Shown one piece after another: positions 1-10,114 of a DNA stretch of 64,000 nucleotides. The stretch lies in assembly GCF_001468225.1 (NCBI RefSeq), contig NZ_LNRU01000005.1, forward strand, positions 248,001-312,000, in the 5' to 3' direction. A program made the translations under genes and the position numbers. Below the pieces are notes generated by a model. That model was not told the DNA's origin. It saw only the letters and a program-made list of their open reading frames with translations, and did no database searches. The stretch's first letter is position 1. Each line of letters starts with the position of its first letter. This DNA is from Sphingopyxis sp. H053. GTDB lineage: Bacteria > Pseudomonadota > Alphaproteobacteria > Sphingomonadales > Sphingomonadaceae.

Positions 1-179
1 GTAACGAACGCTTCGCCGAAGAGACCTGGGCGCTGAGCGACGAAGGCATGGCGTTCGCGACATGGAGCAGCGAGGCATGGACCGCCGCTTCGATCGCCTA
101 TGGCACCCCAGAGGCGGCCGCGAACCGCGCGGGTGCTAGCACAACCGCCTTCTACACCGGCGCCGCTGCGCCCGAATGA
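1..179 (+). CDS. 3' end of an unidentified protein (5' truncated by the window)
   Basis: The open frame enters from the left edge, with its first full codon at 3, and stops with TGA at 177-179. About 58 C-terminal residues are visible, rich in Ala and Thr, with a Trp-containing segment (ALSDEGMAFATWSSEAW) and a small-residue tail. I do not recognise the family. The stop overlaps the ATG of the following ArsR-type gene (ATGA), so the two are probably translationally coupled and in one operon. The regulator may therefore control this gene. The missing upstream part is needed to name it. Confidence 0.55.
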   Translation, partial: NERFAEETWALSDEGMAFATWSSEAWTAASIAYGTPEAAANRAGASTTAFYTGAAAPE

Positions 180-514
180 GTCACGCCTTCGACATCCTCG
201 GCGACCCTGTGCGCCGTCGCATCCTCGAACTGCTCGCCGACGGCCAACGCGCATCGGGCGAGATCGTCGAGGTGATCGCCGCCGAATTCGCCATCTCGCA
301 GCCCGCGGTGTCGCAGCATCTGCGCGTGCTTCGCGACAGCGGCTTCGCGACGTCGCGTGCCGACGGGCGGCGGCGGCTCTACGCCATCGCGCCCGAGCGA
401 TTCGACGAGATCGACGCATGGGTCCAACGCTTCCGCCGGACGTGGGAGCCAAGGTTCGAGGCGCTCGCGACCGAAGTGGCGCGCGGGAAGAAGGCGCGGC
501 GGGTGGAAGAATAA
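176..514 (+). CDS. ArsR/SmtB-family winged-helix transcriptional regulator
   Basis: A 112-residue single-domain winged-helix repressor. The sequence opens with the typical ArsR pattern (FDILGDPVRRRILELL, about residues 5-20). The recognition helix SQPAVSQHLRVLRDSG follows at about 41-56, then the wing (SRADGRRRLYAI). There is no CxCxxC or other Cys/His metal site, so it belongs with the non-metal ArsR members that often sit beside the gene they control. The start at 176 overlaps the stop of the upstream gene. The C-terminus is basic. The ligand and target are unknown. Confidence 0.85.
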   Translation: MSHAFDILGDPVRRRILELLADGQRASGEIVEVIAAEFAISQPAVSQHLRVLRDSGFATSRADGRRRLYAIAPERFDEIDAWVQRFRRTWEPRFEALATEVARGKKARRVEE

Positions 515-610
515 CTCCCCTCCCTTTAGGGAGGGGTCGGGGAGGGCCTGTTTCGACGGCGGACGACCTCGACATGCCCTCCCCTAACCCCTCCCGCAAG
601 CGGGAGGGGG
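515..610. repeat. REPIN-like repeat, family A, copy 1
   Basis: Two GC-rich hairpins in inverted orientation. The first stem is CCCCTCCC-TTTA-GGGAGGGG (517-536). The second is CCCCTCCCGC-AA-GCGGGAGGGG (588-609). Between them are complementary inner arms (GGGGAGGGC and GCCCTCCCC). It fills the gap between two convergent genes, where it could also end transcription from both sides. Related copies lie at about 4704-4803 and 63645-63744. Confidence 0.8.
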
Positions 611-616
611 AAAAGA

Positions 617-1747
617 TCAAACCGTCAGCGCCGCATCGCGCAGCCCGCGCCAGACGCGCAGCGCCTGCCGGTTCTCGGCAATGTCGTGCACGCGCAGCAA
701 CTGTGCGCCCTGCGTCGCCGCCTGATAATGCAGCGCCACCGTGCCGCCGAGCCGCTGATCGGCGGGCGCTTCGTTATCGAGCGCGCCGATCATCCGCTTG
801 CGGCTGGCTCCAAACAGGACCGGGCAGCCCAATGTGTGGAACAGCGCGAGGCCGTTGATCAGCGCGAGATTGTCGCCGACGCCCTTGCCGAAGCCGAGCC
901 CCGGATCGACGATGATCTTCGCCGGGTCGACCCCGGCGGCAACGCACGCCGCGACGCGCTCGGCGAGCATATCGTAGACGTCGAACAGGACGTGCGCGTA
1001 ATTGCCGCCCTCGTGCGGATCGCTCTTGGCCGACGGCGCGTGCATCAGCACGACCGGGCAACCCGCGTGCACGACCACTTCCATCGCGCGGTCGTCGTAG
1101 CGCAGCGCCGAAATATCGTTGACGATCCGCGCGCCGGCGGCGAGCGCCGCCTCCATCACCGCGGCCTTGCGCGTATCGATCGACACCGCGACGCCGCCTC
1201 TCGCGAGTGCCGACACCACGCCCTCGATGCGCTTGATCTCGTCGCCTTCCCAGACCAGCGGCGCGGCGGGGCGCGTCGATTCGCCGCCGACATCGATGAT
1301 CGCCGCGCCCGCGGCGCCCATCGCGAAACCGGCTTCGGTCGCCGCAACCGCATCGACATGCTTGCCGCCGTCCGAAAAACTGTCGGGCGTGACGTTCAAA
1401 ATGCCCATGAGCTGCGGCTCGTTCAGCCGGATCTTCCGCTCGCCGAGTTGCAGCACACCGCGCGGCCGCGCGACACCGGCACGCTGCGCATTTGCCGCCT
1501 GCGCCAATCTGTCGGGCATCGCCGCGATCCAGCCATCCCACTCGGGAATGGGAACAATTGCCGATTTGACGGTCAGACCGTCGCGCAGGCTGATATGCCA
1601 TGCCGCGAACCAGACCATCGAGTCGGCGATCCGCAGGCAATCGTCGTCAAGTTCGTGCGGGCGGTCGACGAAGCAGGTCGGGCGGCAATAGATTTGCGCA
1701 TCCGCCGACGCGGCGCCGAAGTCGGGCTTGGTTAGAGGTGAAAACAT
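617..1747 (-). CDS. folP: Dihydropteroate synthase with N-terminal extension
   Basis: Condenses 6-hydroxymethyl-dihydropterin pyrophosphate with p-aminobenzoate in folate synthesis; cytosolic. The TIM-barrel enzyme begins near residue 105, with the signature MGILNVTPDSFSDGG (about 114-128). It continues through DVGGESTRP, SIDTRK, NDISAL, a D-P-G-GFGK loop and GASRKR, all expected of DHPS. At 376 residues it is about 100 longer than typical FolP. The extension (CRPTCFVDRPHELDDDC region) has no assignment from me. The ATG at 1747 has an AAGGGA Shine-Dalgarno 6 nt upstream that abuts a palindromic repeat. An in-frame TTG at 1816 would translate the repeat and is unlikely. It lies downstream of ccrM on the same strand. 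Confidence 0.93.
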   Translation of the reverse strand: MFSPLTKPDFGAASADAQIYCRPTCFVDRPHELDDDCLRIADSMVWFAAWHISLRDGLTVKSAIVPIPEWDGWIAAMPDRLAQAANAQRAGVARPRGVLQLGERKIRLNEPQLMGILNVTPDSFSDGGKHVDAVAATEAGFAMGAAGAAIIDVGGESTRPAAPLVWEGDEIKRIEGVVSALARGGVAVSIDTRKAAVMEAALAAGARIVNDISALRYDDRAMEVVVHAGCPVVLMHAPSAKSDPHEGGNYAHVLFDVYDMLAERVAACVAAGVDPAKIIVDPGLGFGKGVGDNLALINGLALFHTLGCPVLFGASRKRMIGALDNEAPADQRLGGTVALHYQAATQGAQLLRVHDIAENRQALRVWRGLRDAALTV

Positions 1748-1759
1748 GCCCGGTCCCTT

Positions 1760-1850
1760 CGTCGCCCCCGCGAAGGCGGGGGCCGCTGGCATTATAAAGC
1801 CGCCACGTCGTGGCAAGCCGATTACGGCCCCCGCCTTCGCGGGGGCGACG
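1760..1850. repeat. REPIN-like repeat, family D
   Basis: Two inverted palindromes, CGTCGCCCCCGCG..CGCGGGGGC type, occupy 1760-1783 and about 1826-1850. They are separated by about 42 bp holding a small GCCACG/CGTGGC hairpin. The outer ends carry the same GTC-R-Y-CCC tag as families B and C in this window. It lies between ccrM and folP, immediately before the folP ribosome-binding site. Confidence 0.75.
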
Positions 1851-1855
1851 GTCTT

Positions 1856-2998
<1,143 letters not shown>

Positions 2999-3032
2999 TC
3001 ACCCCGTTCCTTGCTCGTAAGAAGGCCCTGAT

Positions 3033-3184
3033 GAGTCCAGCGGAGTCCGCCGTCAAGCGCAGGAGTCTAAGGAATCCGCCTCTCTAACTGGTTAACGCGA
3101 TGAGAACGAAACGAGTCTGGCACACCATATGGAGTCGGCCGCGACTCGGAGACTCAACCACTGGTGGTGTGGCGATGAAGACTC
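3033..3184 (-). promoter_or_regulatory. GANTC cluster upstream of ccrM (nine CcrM sites)
   Basis: GANTC occurs at 3033, 3043, 3063, 3072, 3113, 3132, 3143, 3151 and 3180: nine copies in 152 bp. At this base composition about one copy per 300 bp is expected. Offsets from the first are 10, 30, 39, 80, 99, 110, 118 and 147, mostly near multiples of a helical turn. The cluster fills the gap between the SDR stop and the ccrM start, so it probably includes the ccrM promoter. I see no clear CtrA box (TTAA-N7-TTAA). Confidence 0.75.
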
Positions 3185-3212
3185 ACTGGCGAAAAAAATT
3201 TGCGTCTCGGGG

Positions 3213-4109
3213 TCAGAGCCCCGGATCGACCCCCGTCAGGTCGATCGAACGCTGCCACAGTTCGCGCGCGAGCTTTGGATCGCGCGCGTCGCGCGTTGCG
3301 CGCGCCGGGCCCGAGCGGCCCGACACCTCGCCGAGCCCCTGCGGCCCCAGATAGTCGCCGCCCTGCACGCGCGCGCCCGTCGCCGCCTGCAAGGTCGGCC
3401 ACGCGCCCTGCGCCGCGCTGTTGAAAAAGGGCGCGGCGAGCGGGGTCATCGTGCGCAGCGGCAGCGGCAGGTGGCGCGTCAGTTCGGTGAGCGCGACCCC
3501 CGGGTGGCACCCGATCGCCTGCGTCGCGCGCCCGGCAGCGCTCAGCCGCCGGTCGAGCTCGAACATATGGAGCAGGTTCGCGAGCTTGCTCATCTGGTAG
3601 CGCGCCCAATTGTGATAGCTGCGCGACGCCGACAGGTCGCTGTAATCCATCGCCCCGTTGCGGTGCGCGATGCTGCCGGTGATGACGATCCGGTCGTCGA
3701 CATGGGGATGGAGCAGCCCGGTCAGCGCGAAGGTGCCGAGGTGGTTGACCCCGAATTGCAGCTCATACCCCTGCCTGGTCAGCGTCCGGGGCGGGATCAT
3801 CACCCCCGCATTGTTGATGAGGACGTCGATCCGCGGCCCCGCGAGCACCGCCTTCGCCGCATCGCGCACCTGGTCGAGATCGGCAAGATCGAGCGGCTGG
3901 AACGACAGTTCGGCCTTTGGCACGTCGACCCAGATGCGGTTCATCGCCACCTCGGCCTTGTCCTCATCGCGGCAGGCAAGGATCACATGCGCGCCGCGCG
4001 CCGCGAGGATTTTGGAAACTTCAAACCCGATTCCGGCATTGGCACCGGTAACAAGGAAACGCCGCCCTGTTTGCGTACCGACATCGTCGGCCGAAAATCC
4101 TCTGCTCAT
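3213..4109 (-). CDS. Short-chain dehydrogenase/reductase (retinol-dehydrogenase-like SDR)
   Basis: An NAD(P)-dependent oxidoreductase of 298 residues. It has the Rossmann motif TGANAGIG (21-28), NNAG (99-102), a catalytic Ser in VITGSIAHR near 146 and the YxxxK pair Y171/K175. The arrangement (INNAGVM, then a late YQMSKLANLL) resembles the retinol dehydrogenase/WW-oxidoreductase-like SDR branch, so the substrate cannot be told. The start at 4109 has a GAGGGGA ribosome site. It sits 37 bp downstream of rnhB and likely shares its transcript. Its place between rnhB and ccrM is probably a later insertion into a conserved order; this is inference. Confidence 0.85.
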   Translation of the reverse strand: MSRGFSADDVGTQTGRRFLVTGANAGIGFEVSKILAARGAHVILACRDEDKAEVAMNRIWVDVPKAELSFQPLDLADLDQVRDAAKAVLAGPRIDVLINNAGVMIPPRTLTRQGYELQFGVNHLGTFALTGLLHPHVDDRIVITGSIAHRNGAMDYSDLSASRSYHNWARYQMSKLANLLHMFELDRRLSAAGRATQAIGCHPGVALTELTRHLPLPLRTMTPLAAPFFNSAAQGAWPTLQAATGARVQGGDYLGPQGLGEVSGRSGPARATRDARDPKLARELWQRSIDLTGVDPGL

Positions 4110-4146
4110 CGCCTGTTCCCCTCTTAGGCTTTTAGGCTTCGGGCGG

Positions 4147-4716
4147 TCAGACCAGCTGCATTTGTGCGACCGGGGCAAAACTGGTCCGATGGTGCGGCGT
4201 CGGGCCATGTTGGCGCAGCGCCGCGAGATGCTGCGCCGTACCATAGCCCATGTTGGTTTCCCAGCCAAAGCCGGGGAAGTCGCGCGCCGCGGCGACCATG
4301 AAACGGTCGCGATGCTCCTTCGCGATGATGCTCGCCGCCGAAATGCACGGGTGGAGTGCATCGCCGCCGATGATCGCGGTCGCGGTGTAGCGCCAGCGCG
4401 GCAGCCGGTTGCCGTCGACGAGGACCTCGGCGGGCTCGAACCCCAGCGCCTCGACCGCGCGCGTCATCGCAAGGAAGGTCGCCTGCAGGATGTTGACGCG
4501 GTCGATCTCCGCAACGCTCGCCTCGCCGACGCCCCAGCGGCAGCGCGCCTTGATCTGCGCTTCGAGTTCGGCGCGGCGCTTTGCCGTGAGTTTCTTGCTG
4601 TCATCGAGGCCGGGGATGCCGCCTTCGCAGAGCAGCACCGCCGCCGCGACGACGGGGCCGGCGAGCGGCCCGCGACCGGCTTCGTCGACGCCGACGATCA
4701 CTTGCTCCCCTTCCAT
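4147..4716 (-). CDS. rnhB: Ribonuclease HII
   Basis: Cleaves the RNA strand of RNA:DNA hybrids and removes single misincorporated ribonucleotides. The N-terminus carries [19 protein letters not shown] with the first catalytic Asp-Glu pair, followed by DSKKL and the later acidic residues (EILVDGN-like and the GGD region). Length is 189, a little under the usual 200. The start is ambiguous. The ATG at 4716 lies inside a REP-like hairpin and has no ribosome site. The GTG at 4701 has GGAAGGGGAG just upstream and gives the common RNase HII N-terminus (M-I-V-G-V-D-E-A). The repeat has thus apparently reshaped the 5' end of the gene. Confidence 0.92.
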   Translation of the reverse strand: MEGEQVIVGVDEAGRGPLAGPVVAAAVLLCEGGIPGLDDSKKLTAKRRAELEAQIKARCRWGVGEASVAEIDRVNILQATFLAMTRAVEALGFEPAEVLVDGNRLPRWRYTATAIIGGDALHPCISAASIIAKEHRDRFMVAAARDFPGFGWETNMGYGTAQHLAALRQHGPTPHHRTSFAPVAQMQLV

Positions 4717-4803
4717 TTATGGGAGGGGTTAGGGGAGGGCCGGTCGGGGTTCGGCGCTGTCGAAACATGCCCTCCCCCAACCCCTCCCGCAAGCGGGAGG
4801 GGA
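4704..4803. repeat. REPIN-like repeat, family A, copy 2
   Basis: The left palindrome is a degenerate CCCCTTCC..GGGAGGGG around 4707-4730. It is followed by TTAGGGGAGGGCC, a spacer, then GCCCTCCCCCAACC and a perfect CCCCTCCCGC/GCGGGAGGGG hairpin ending near 4802. It has the same architecture as the copy at 515-610. The left half overlaps the rnhB start region, and the right half touches the stop of thiD. Confidence 0.78.
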
Positions 4804-4804
4804 G

Positions 4805-5947
4805 CTATATCCGCCACGGCGGATATCTCCGATATTCGGCCGCTTGGTACAGGCACAGGCGATTGCCCGCGGGATCGGCCAGCCGTGCCTCGCGCCAGCC
4901 CCATTCCTCGTCCTTGGGCATCTGATCGAAGCGCACCCCGCGCCGCGCCAGATAGGCGACCCACGCATCGAGCGCACCGCTCTCGAGATAAGCGGTCACT
5001 CCGCCCGCCGCGCCGTCGCCGACGTGGATCGACAGGGTCACCCCGTTGGCGGCCTCGAAGCGCGCGTAACCATTGTCGGGGCTATCGACGATCTGTGTCA
5101 GCCCCATCTGCTTGTAGAAAGCGACCGACACCGCATAGTCGTTCGCGGGCAGCGTGACCTGATTCAGCGCCGGGCCGGTGAACAGCCCGTCGTTGCGCAC
5201 ATATTGCTGCCCCATCGGGCCATGCCCCTGCCCCAGTCCCGGCGCATCGTGCAGCGAAAGCCGCACGAAATCGCGCGCGCGCGCGATCGCGGGTTCGAGC
5301 GGCATGCCCTGTGCCAGCCCGGTCGCGATCGCGCTCGCGAGCGTGCAGCCGGTGCCGTGGCTGTGCGGCGTGTCGATGCGTGGCGCTTCCCAGCGCGCGA
5401 CTTCGCCCTCGCCGGTTTCGAGCAGCCGGTCGATCACCGTCTCGCCCTCGGCATGGCCGCCCTTGACGAGCAGCGAACAGCCGTGCGCGAGCACCGCATC
5501 CTCGCCGCCCAAGGCTTCCAGTTCGGGCAGGTTCGGCGTTGCGACCATCGCGCGATCGAGCAGCGCGCGAAACGCGTCGATCGTCGCCGTGTCGGCGAGC
5601 ACCGATCCGCTCGTCGCGATCATCACCGGATCGAACACGAGCGCCGCCTGCGCGAGATCGGGCCGCGACAATCGCTCCGCAACCGCGGCCGCGGTTTCGG
5701 CGCTGCCGATCATCCCGATCTTGACCGCGTCGACGCCGATGTCCGACGCGACACTGTCGATCTGTTGCAAGACCATCGTGGTCGGGACCGGATGGACGCC
5801 CTGCACCCCCAGCGTATTCTGCGCGGTGATCGCTGTGATGGCGGTCATCGCATGGCCGCCGAGCATCGTGACCGCCTTGATGTCGGCCTGGATACCCGCA
5901 CCGCCACCGCTATCCGAGCCGGCGATGATCAGGACGCGCGCGGTCAC
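4805..5947 (-). CDS. thiD: Hydroxymethylpyrimidine kinase/phosphomethylpyrimidine kinase fused to a VOC-fold domain
   Basis: Residues 1 to about 247 are a complete ThiD that phosphorylates HMP and HMP-P in thiamine synthesis. The N-terminus is IIAGSDSGGGAGIQAD; NTLGVQG and KIGMIGS follow, and HGTGCT (about 197-202) carries the catalytic Cys and anion hole. From about 258 to 373 a second domain follows the pattern of a vicinal-oxygen-chelate/glyoxalase fold (NQVTLPANDYAVSVAFYKQMG ... ADPAGNRLCLYQ). Total length is 380 against about 265 for plain ThiD. The VOC half could bind metal or a small molecule; its job is unknown. The ATG at 5947 begins MTARVLIIAG. The stop abuts a family A repeat. Confidence 0.9.
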   Translation of the reverse strand: MTARVLIIAGSDSGGGAGIQADIKAVTMLGGHAMTAITAITAQNTLGVQGVHPVPTTMVLQQIDSVASDIGVDAVKIGMIGSAETAAAVAERLSRPDLAQAALVFDPVMIATSGSVLADTATIDAFRALLDRAMVATPNLPELEALGGEDAVLAHGCSLLVKGGHAEGETVIDRLLETGEGEVARWEAPRIDTPHSHGTGCTLASAIATGLAQGMPLEPAIARARDFVRLSLHDAPGLGQGHGPMGQQYVRNDGLFTGPALNQVTLPANDYAVSVAFYKQMGLTQIVDSPDNGYARFEAANGVTLSIHVGDGAAGGVTAYLESGALDAWVAYLARRGVRFDQMPKDEEWGWREARLADPAGNRLCLYQAAEYRRYPPWRI

Positions 5948-5957
5948 CGAACCACTC

Positions 5958-6040
5958 CGTCGTCCCAGCGGAAGCTGGGACCGCTATCGGGCATAAGCCG
6001 CGTCATGACGCACCCGATCCCAGCTTTCGCTGGGATGACG
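5958..6040. repeat. REPIN-like repeat, family C
   Basis: Left palindrome CGTCGTCCCAGCGGAAGCTGGGAC (first bases at 5958). The right palindrome is its inverted partner, GATCCCAGC..GCTGGGATGACG, ending at 6040. The outer GTCRTCCC tag matches families B and D. It lies between DUF1272 and thiD on the minus strand. Confidence 0.75.
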
Positions 6041-6053
6041 TGAAAGTGGACGG

Positions 6054-6278
6054 TCACCCCTTATGCTTTCGCTCCGTCGAAGCGGGGAATTTCGCCAGCG
6101 CCGCGCCCTCGCGCAGCGGCCGGTCGAGCAGGTCGCCGCCGCAATTGGGGCAAATCTCGTCGAGCTTGTCGGCGCAGTTCGCGCAGAAGGTGCATTCGAA
6201 CGAGCAGATGAAGGCGCCGTGAAGGTTGGCGGGCAGATCGCGTCCGCATTTTTCGCAATCGGGTCGCATTTCAAGCAT
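6054..6278 (-). CDS. DUF1272 domain protein (small zinc-ribbon-like)
   Basis: A 74-residue cysteine-rich protein matching the DUF1272 pattern. It starts MLEMRPDCEKCGRDLP, followed by ICSFECTFCANCAD and CPNCGGDL. Eight cysteines arranged as CxxC, C..CxxC..C and CxxC imply two zinc-binding knuckles. The family's function is not known. It lies between glmM (35 bp upstream) and thiD on the same strand and is probably cotranscribed with glmM. The basic C-terminal tail is poorly conserved in this family. Confidence 0.85.
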   Translation of the reverse strand: MLEMRPDCEKCGRDLPANLHGAFICSFECTFCANCADKLDEICPNCGGDLLDRPLREGAALAKFPASTERKHKG

Positions 6279-6312
6279 GATAAGTCTCTTTCGGTTCTAA
6301 AAAATCAAATGG

Positions 6313-7650
<1,338 letters not shown>

Positions 7651-7825
7651 GTTCCCTCAGCTACCTAACCATCGCCCGGCAAATGCCTGCCCCGGCTTCC
7701 CACGGGATGGCCCCCGCGGAGCATTTCCCGGCCCAAAAACCGGTTCCCGTTTCTTTCGGGAGGTGCTCTAAGTCACCCTCTTTTGCTTGGCAAGCAGGCC
7801 AGAAAAAACGCCGGGAGAATCCGTC

Positions 7826-9079
7826 TTGAAATCCGCTTGGTTCATCCTTTCGGCGCTCGTCGCCGGCATGCTTTTGGGAATCGGCGTCGAGCTGGTGTCC
7901 CCCGATGCCGGAACCGCCTCGCTTCCCTTTGTCGAACCGATCGGGCTGCTCTGGCTCAACGCCTTGAAGATGACGATCGTCCCGCTCGTCGTCGCGCTGC
8001 TCATCACTGGGATAACCGCGACCGCCGACGCTGCGCGCGCAGGCAAGCTCGCCTTTCGCGCGGTGATGATCTTCCTCGGCGCGATCACGCTTTCGGGGCT
8101 GATGACACTGTTTCTGGCGCCGCTGCTGCTGCGCCTCTTCCCGCTCTCCCCCGACGCCGCCGAAGCGCTGCGCCACGGCCTTGGCGGCACGACGCAGACA
8201 GGACCGTCGCCGACCTTTGGCGATTTCCTGCTCTCGCTGATCCCGACCAATCCGATTGCCGCGGCGGCCGAGACCGCGATCCTGCCGCTGATCGTCTTCA
8301 CGACCATTTTCGCCTTCGCGATCACGAAGCTCGAGCCCGTGCAGCGCGCGACGCTGTCGGGGCTGTTCAAGGCGCTCGGCGACGCGATGCTAATCGTCAT
8401 CGGCTGGGTCCTCGCGCTCGCGCCGATCGGCGTTTTCGCGCTGGGCTATGCGCTCGCGGTCAAGGCGGGGGTCGCGGCGTTCGGCGGGCTCATCCATTAT
8501 GTGCTGATCCTCTCGGCGATCGGGATCAGCTGCCTCCTCCTCGGCCTGCTGCTCGCGTGGCTCGTCGTCGGCATTCCGCTGCCGCGCTTCATCCGCGCGA
8601 TGGTCCCGACGCTCGCGGTCGCGATCAGCACGCAAAGCTCGCTCGCCAGCCTGCCCGCGATGCTGACATCGTCGGAGGAACTCGGCGTCGACCCGAAAAA
8701 GGCCGACGTCGTGCTGCCGCTCGCGGTCGCCCTGTTCCGCTTCACCAGCCCGGCGATGAACCTCGCGGTCGTCGTCTATGTCGCGTGGCTGTTCGGTGTC
8801 GAGCTGACCCCATGGGAAATGGCGGTCGGCCTTGCGGTCGCAATTGCCGCGGCGCTCTCCTCGGTCAGCCTGCCCGGCTCGATCAGCTTCGTGACCTCGA
8901 TCGCGCCGATCGCGGTGTCGATGGGGGTCCCCGTCGCACCGCTCGGGCTGCTCGTCGCGGTCGAGACTTTTCCTGACATCTTCCGAACCCTAGGTAATGT
9001 TATCGGTGACGTAGCGGCCACCAAATATGCCGCCGACGGTGTCGACGACGCGGCCCCCGCAGCAGGAGAAACGCCATGA
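7826..9079 (+). CDS. Dicarboxylate/amino acid:cation symporter (DAACS family)
   Basis: A GltP/DctA-type inner-membrane symporter. Landmarks are an early hydrophobic run, KMTIVPLVVALLITGI (the first re-entrant region), a Ser-rich hairpin (STQSSLASLPAML) and the FRFTSPAMNLAV segment matching the NMDGT-containing helix, although the canonical NMDGT itself is not kept. The tail reads LPGSISFVTSIAPIA. The changed signature suggests a substrate other than glutamate or succinate. I chose the TTG at 7826 because GGGAGA lies 7 nt before it; an in-frame TTG at 7787 has no such site. It overlaps the aldo/keto reductase start by 4 bp (ATGA). Confidence 0.88.
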   Translation: MKSAWFILSALVAGMLLGIGVELVSPDAGTASLPFVEPIGLLWLNALKMTIVPLVVALLITGITATADAARAGKLAFRAVMIFLGAITLSGLMTLFLAPLLLRLFPLSPDAAEALRHGLGGTTQTGPSPTFGDFLLSLIPTNPIAAAAETAILPLIVFTTIFAFAITKLEPVQRATLSGLFKALGDAMLIVIGWVLALAPIGVFALGYALAVKAGVAAFGGLIHYVLILSAIGISCLLLGLLLAWLVVGIPLPRFIRAMVPTLAVAISTQSSLASLPAMLTSSEELGVDPKKADVVLPLAVALFRFTSPAMNLAVVVYVAWLFGVELTPWEMAVGLAVAIAAALSSVSLPGSISFVTSIAPIAVSMGVPVAPLGLLVAVETFPDIFRTLGNVIGDVAATKYAADGVDDAAPAAGETP

Positions 9080-10071
9080 AATATCGCAAGCTCGGCCACG
9101 GCCTCGAAGTCTCGGCGATCGGCATCGGCTGCATGCCGATGATCAAGGGCGGCAACATCCTGTACGGCGAAGCCGCCGACCTCGACGAATCGACGCGCAC
9201 GATCCACCGCGCCATCGACCTGGGCGTCACTTTCTTCGACACCGCGCAAATCTATGGTCCCTTCTCGAACGAGGAACTGCTGGGGGAGGCGATCAAGGGC
9301 AAGCGCGACGGGCTCGTCATCGCGACCAAGTTCGGCTTCAAGTTCGAGGGCAAGGCGATCACCGGCGTCGACGGTTCGCCCGCCAACGCGCGCGCCGCGT
9401 GCGAAGGCTCGCTCCAGCGTCTCGGCATCGACACGATCGATCTTTTCTACCAGCACCGCGTCGACCCGTCGGTGCCGATCGAGGAAACCGTCGGCGGCAT
9501 GATGGAGCTGGTGAAGGAGGGCAAGGTCCGTCACATCGCGCTCTCCGAAGCCGGCCCCGAGACGATCCGCCGCGCCGCAAAGGCCGCGCCGATCACCGCG
9601 CTGCAGAGCGAATATTCGATCTGGGAGCGCGACATCGAGGACGAGATTCTCGGCGCGTGCCGCGAGAATGGCATCGGCTTCGTCCCTTACTCACCGCTCG
9701 GCCGCGGCTTCCTCGCGGGCGCGGTGCGCAGCCGCGACGAGCTTCCCGAAACCGACTGGCGCCGCAACGATCCGCGCTATTCGGACGAGAATCTGCCCGC
9801 CAACCTCGCGATCGTCGATGCGATCGGCGCGGTCGCCGACAGGCATGGCGTGTCGAAGGCGCAGGTCGCGCTCGCCTGGCTGCTCGCACAGGGCGACGAC
9901 ATCGTCCCGATCCCCGGCACCAAGCGCCGTGCGACGATGGAAGACAGCGTTGGCGCCGCCGAAGTCACGCTGACCGCCGACGACCTCGCCGCGATCGACG
10001 CAGCGGCGCCGAAGGGCGGAACGAGCGGGCCGCGTTATGGCGAGATGGGGATGCGGATGGTGCGGCTGTAA
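9076..10071 (+). CDS. Aldo/keto reductase
   Basis: A 331-residue NADP(H)-dependent (beta/alpha)8 oxidoreductase close to the YajO/IolS/AKR11-13 group. The catalytic tetrad is visible as D55 and Y60 (FFDTAQIYGP), K85 (IATKFGFKF) and the His in LFYQHRVDP. The cofactor end carries PIPGTKR near the C-terminus. Translation is coupled to the upstream symporter by an ATGA overlap. The pair may import and reduce a carbonyl compound, but the substrate is unknown. It ends 43 bp before a convergent low-GC gene. Confidence 0.9.
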   Translation: MKYRKLGHGLEVSAIGIGCMPMIKGGNILYGEAADLDESTRTIHRAIDLGVTFFDTAQIYGPFSNEELLGEAIKGKRDGLVIATKFGFKFEGKAITGVDGSPANARAACEGSLQRLGIDTIDLFYQHRVDPSVPIEETVGGMMELVKEGKVRHIALSEAGPETIRRAAKAAPITALQSEYSIWERDIEDEILGACRENGIGFVPYSPLGRGFLAGAVRSRDELPETDWRRNDPRYSDENLPANLAIVDAIGAVADRHGVSKAQVALAWLLAQGDDIVPIPGTKRRATMEDSVGAAEVTLTADDLAAIDAAAPKGGTSGPRYGEMGMRMVRL

Positions 10072-10114
10072 CCCGTTCGTTACACGTCGGCTTCGGCCGA
10101 TTGCGGACGGTGAA

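Noticed and set aside
3213..4109. Protochlorophyllide reductase
   Set aside because: The SDR is of the same broad subgroup, but no photosynthesis genes are nearby and the sequence shows only general SDR motifs.
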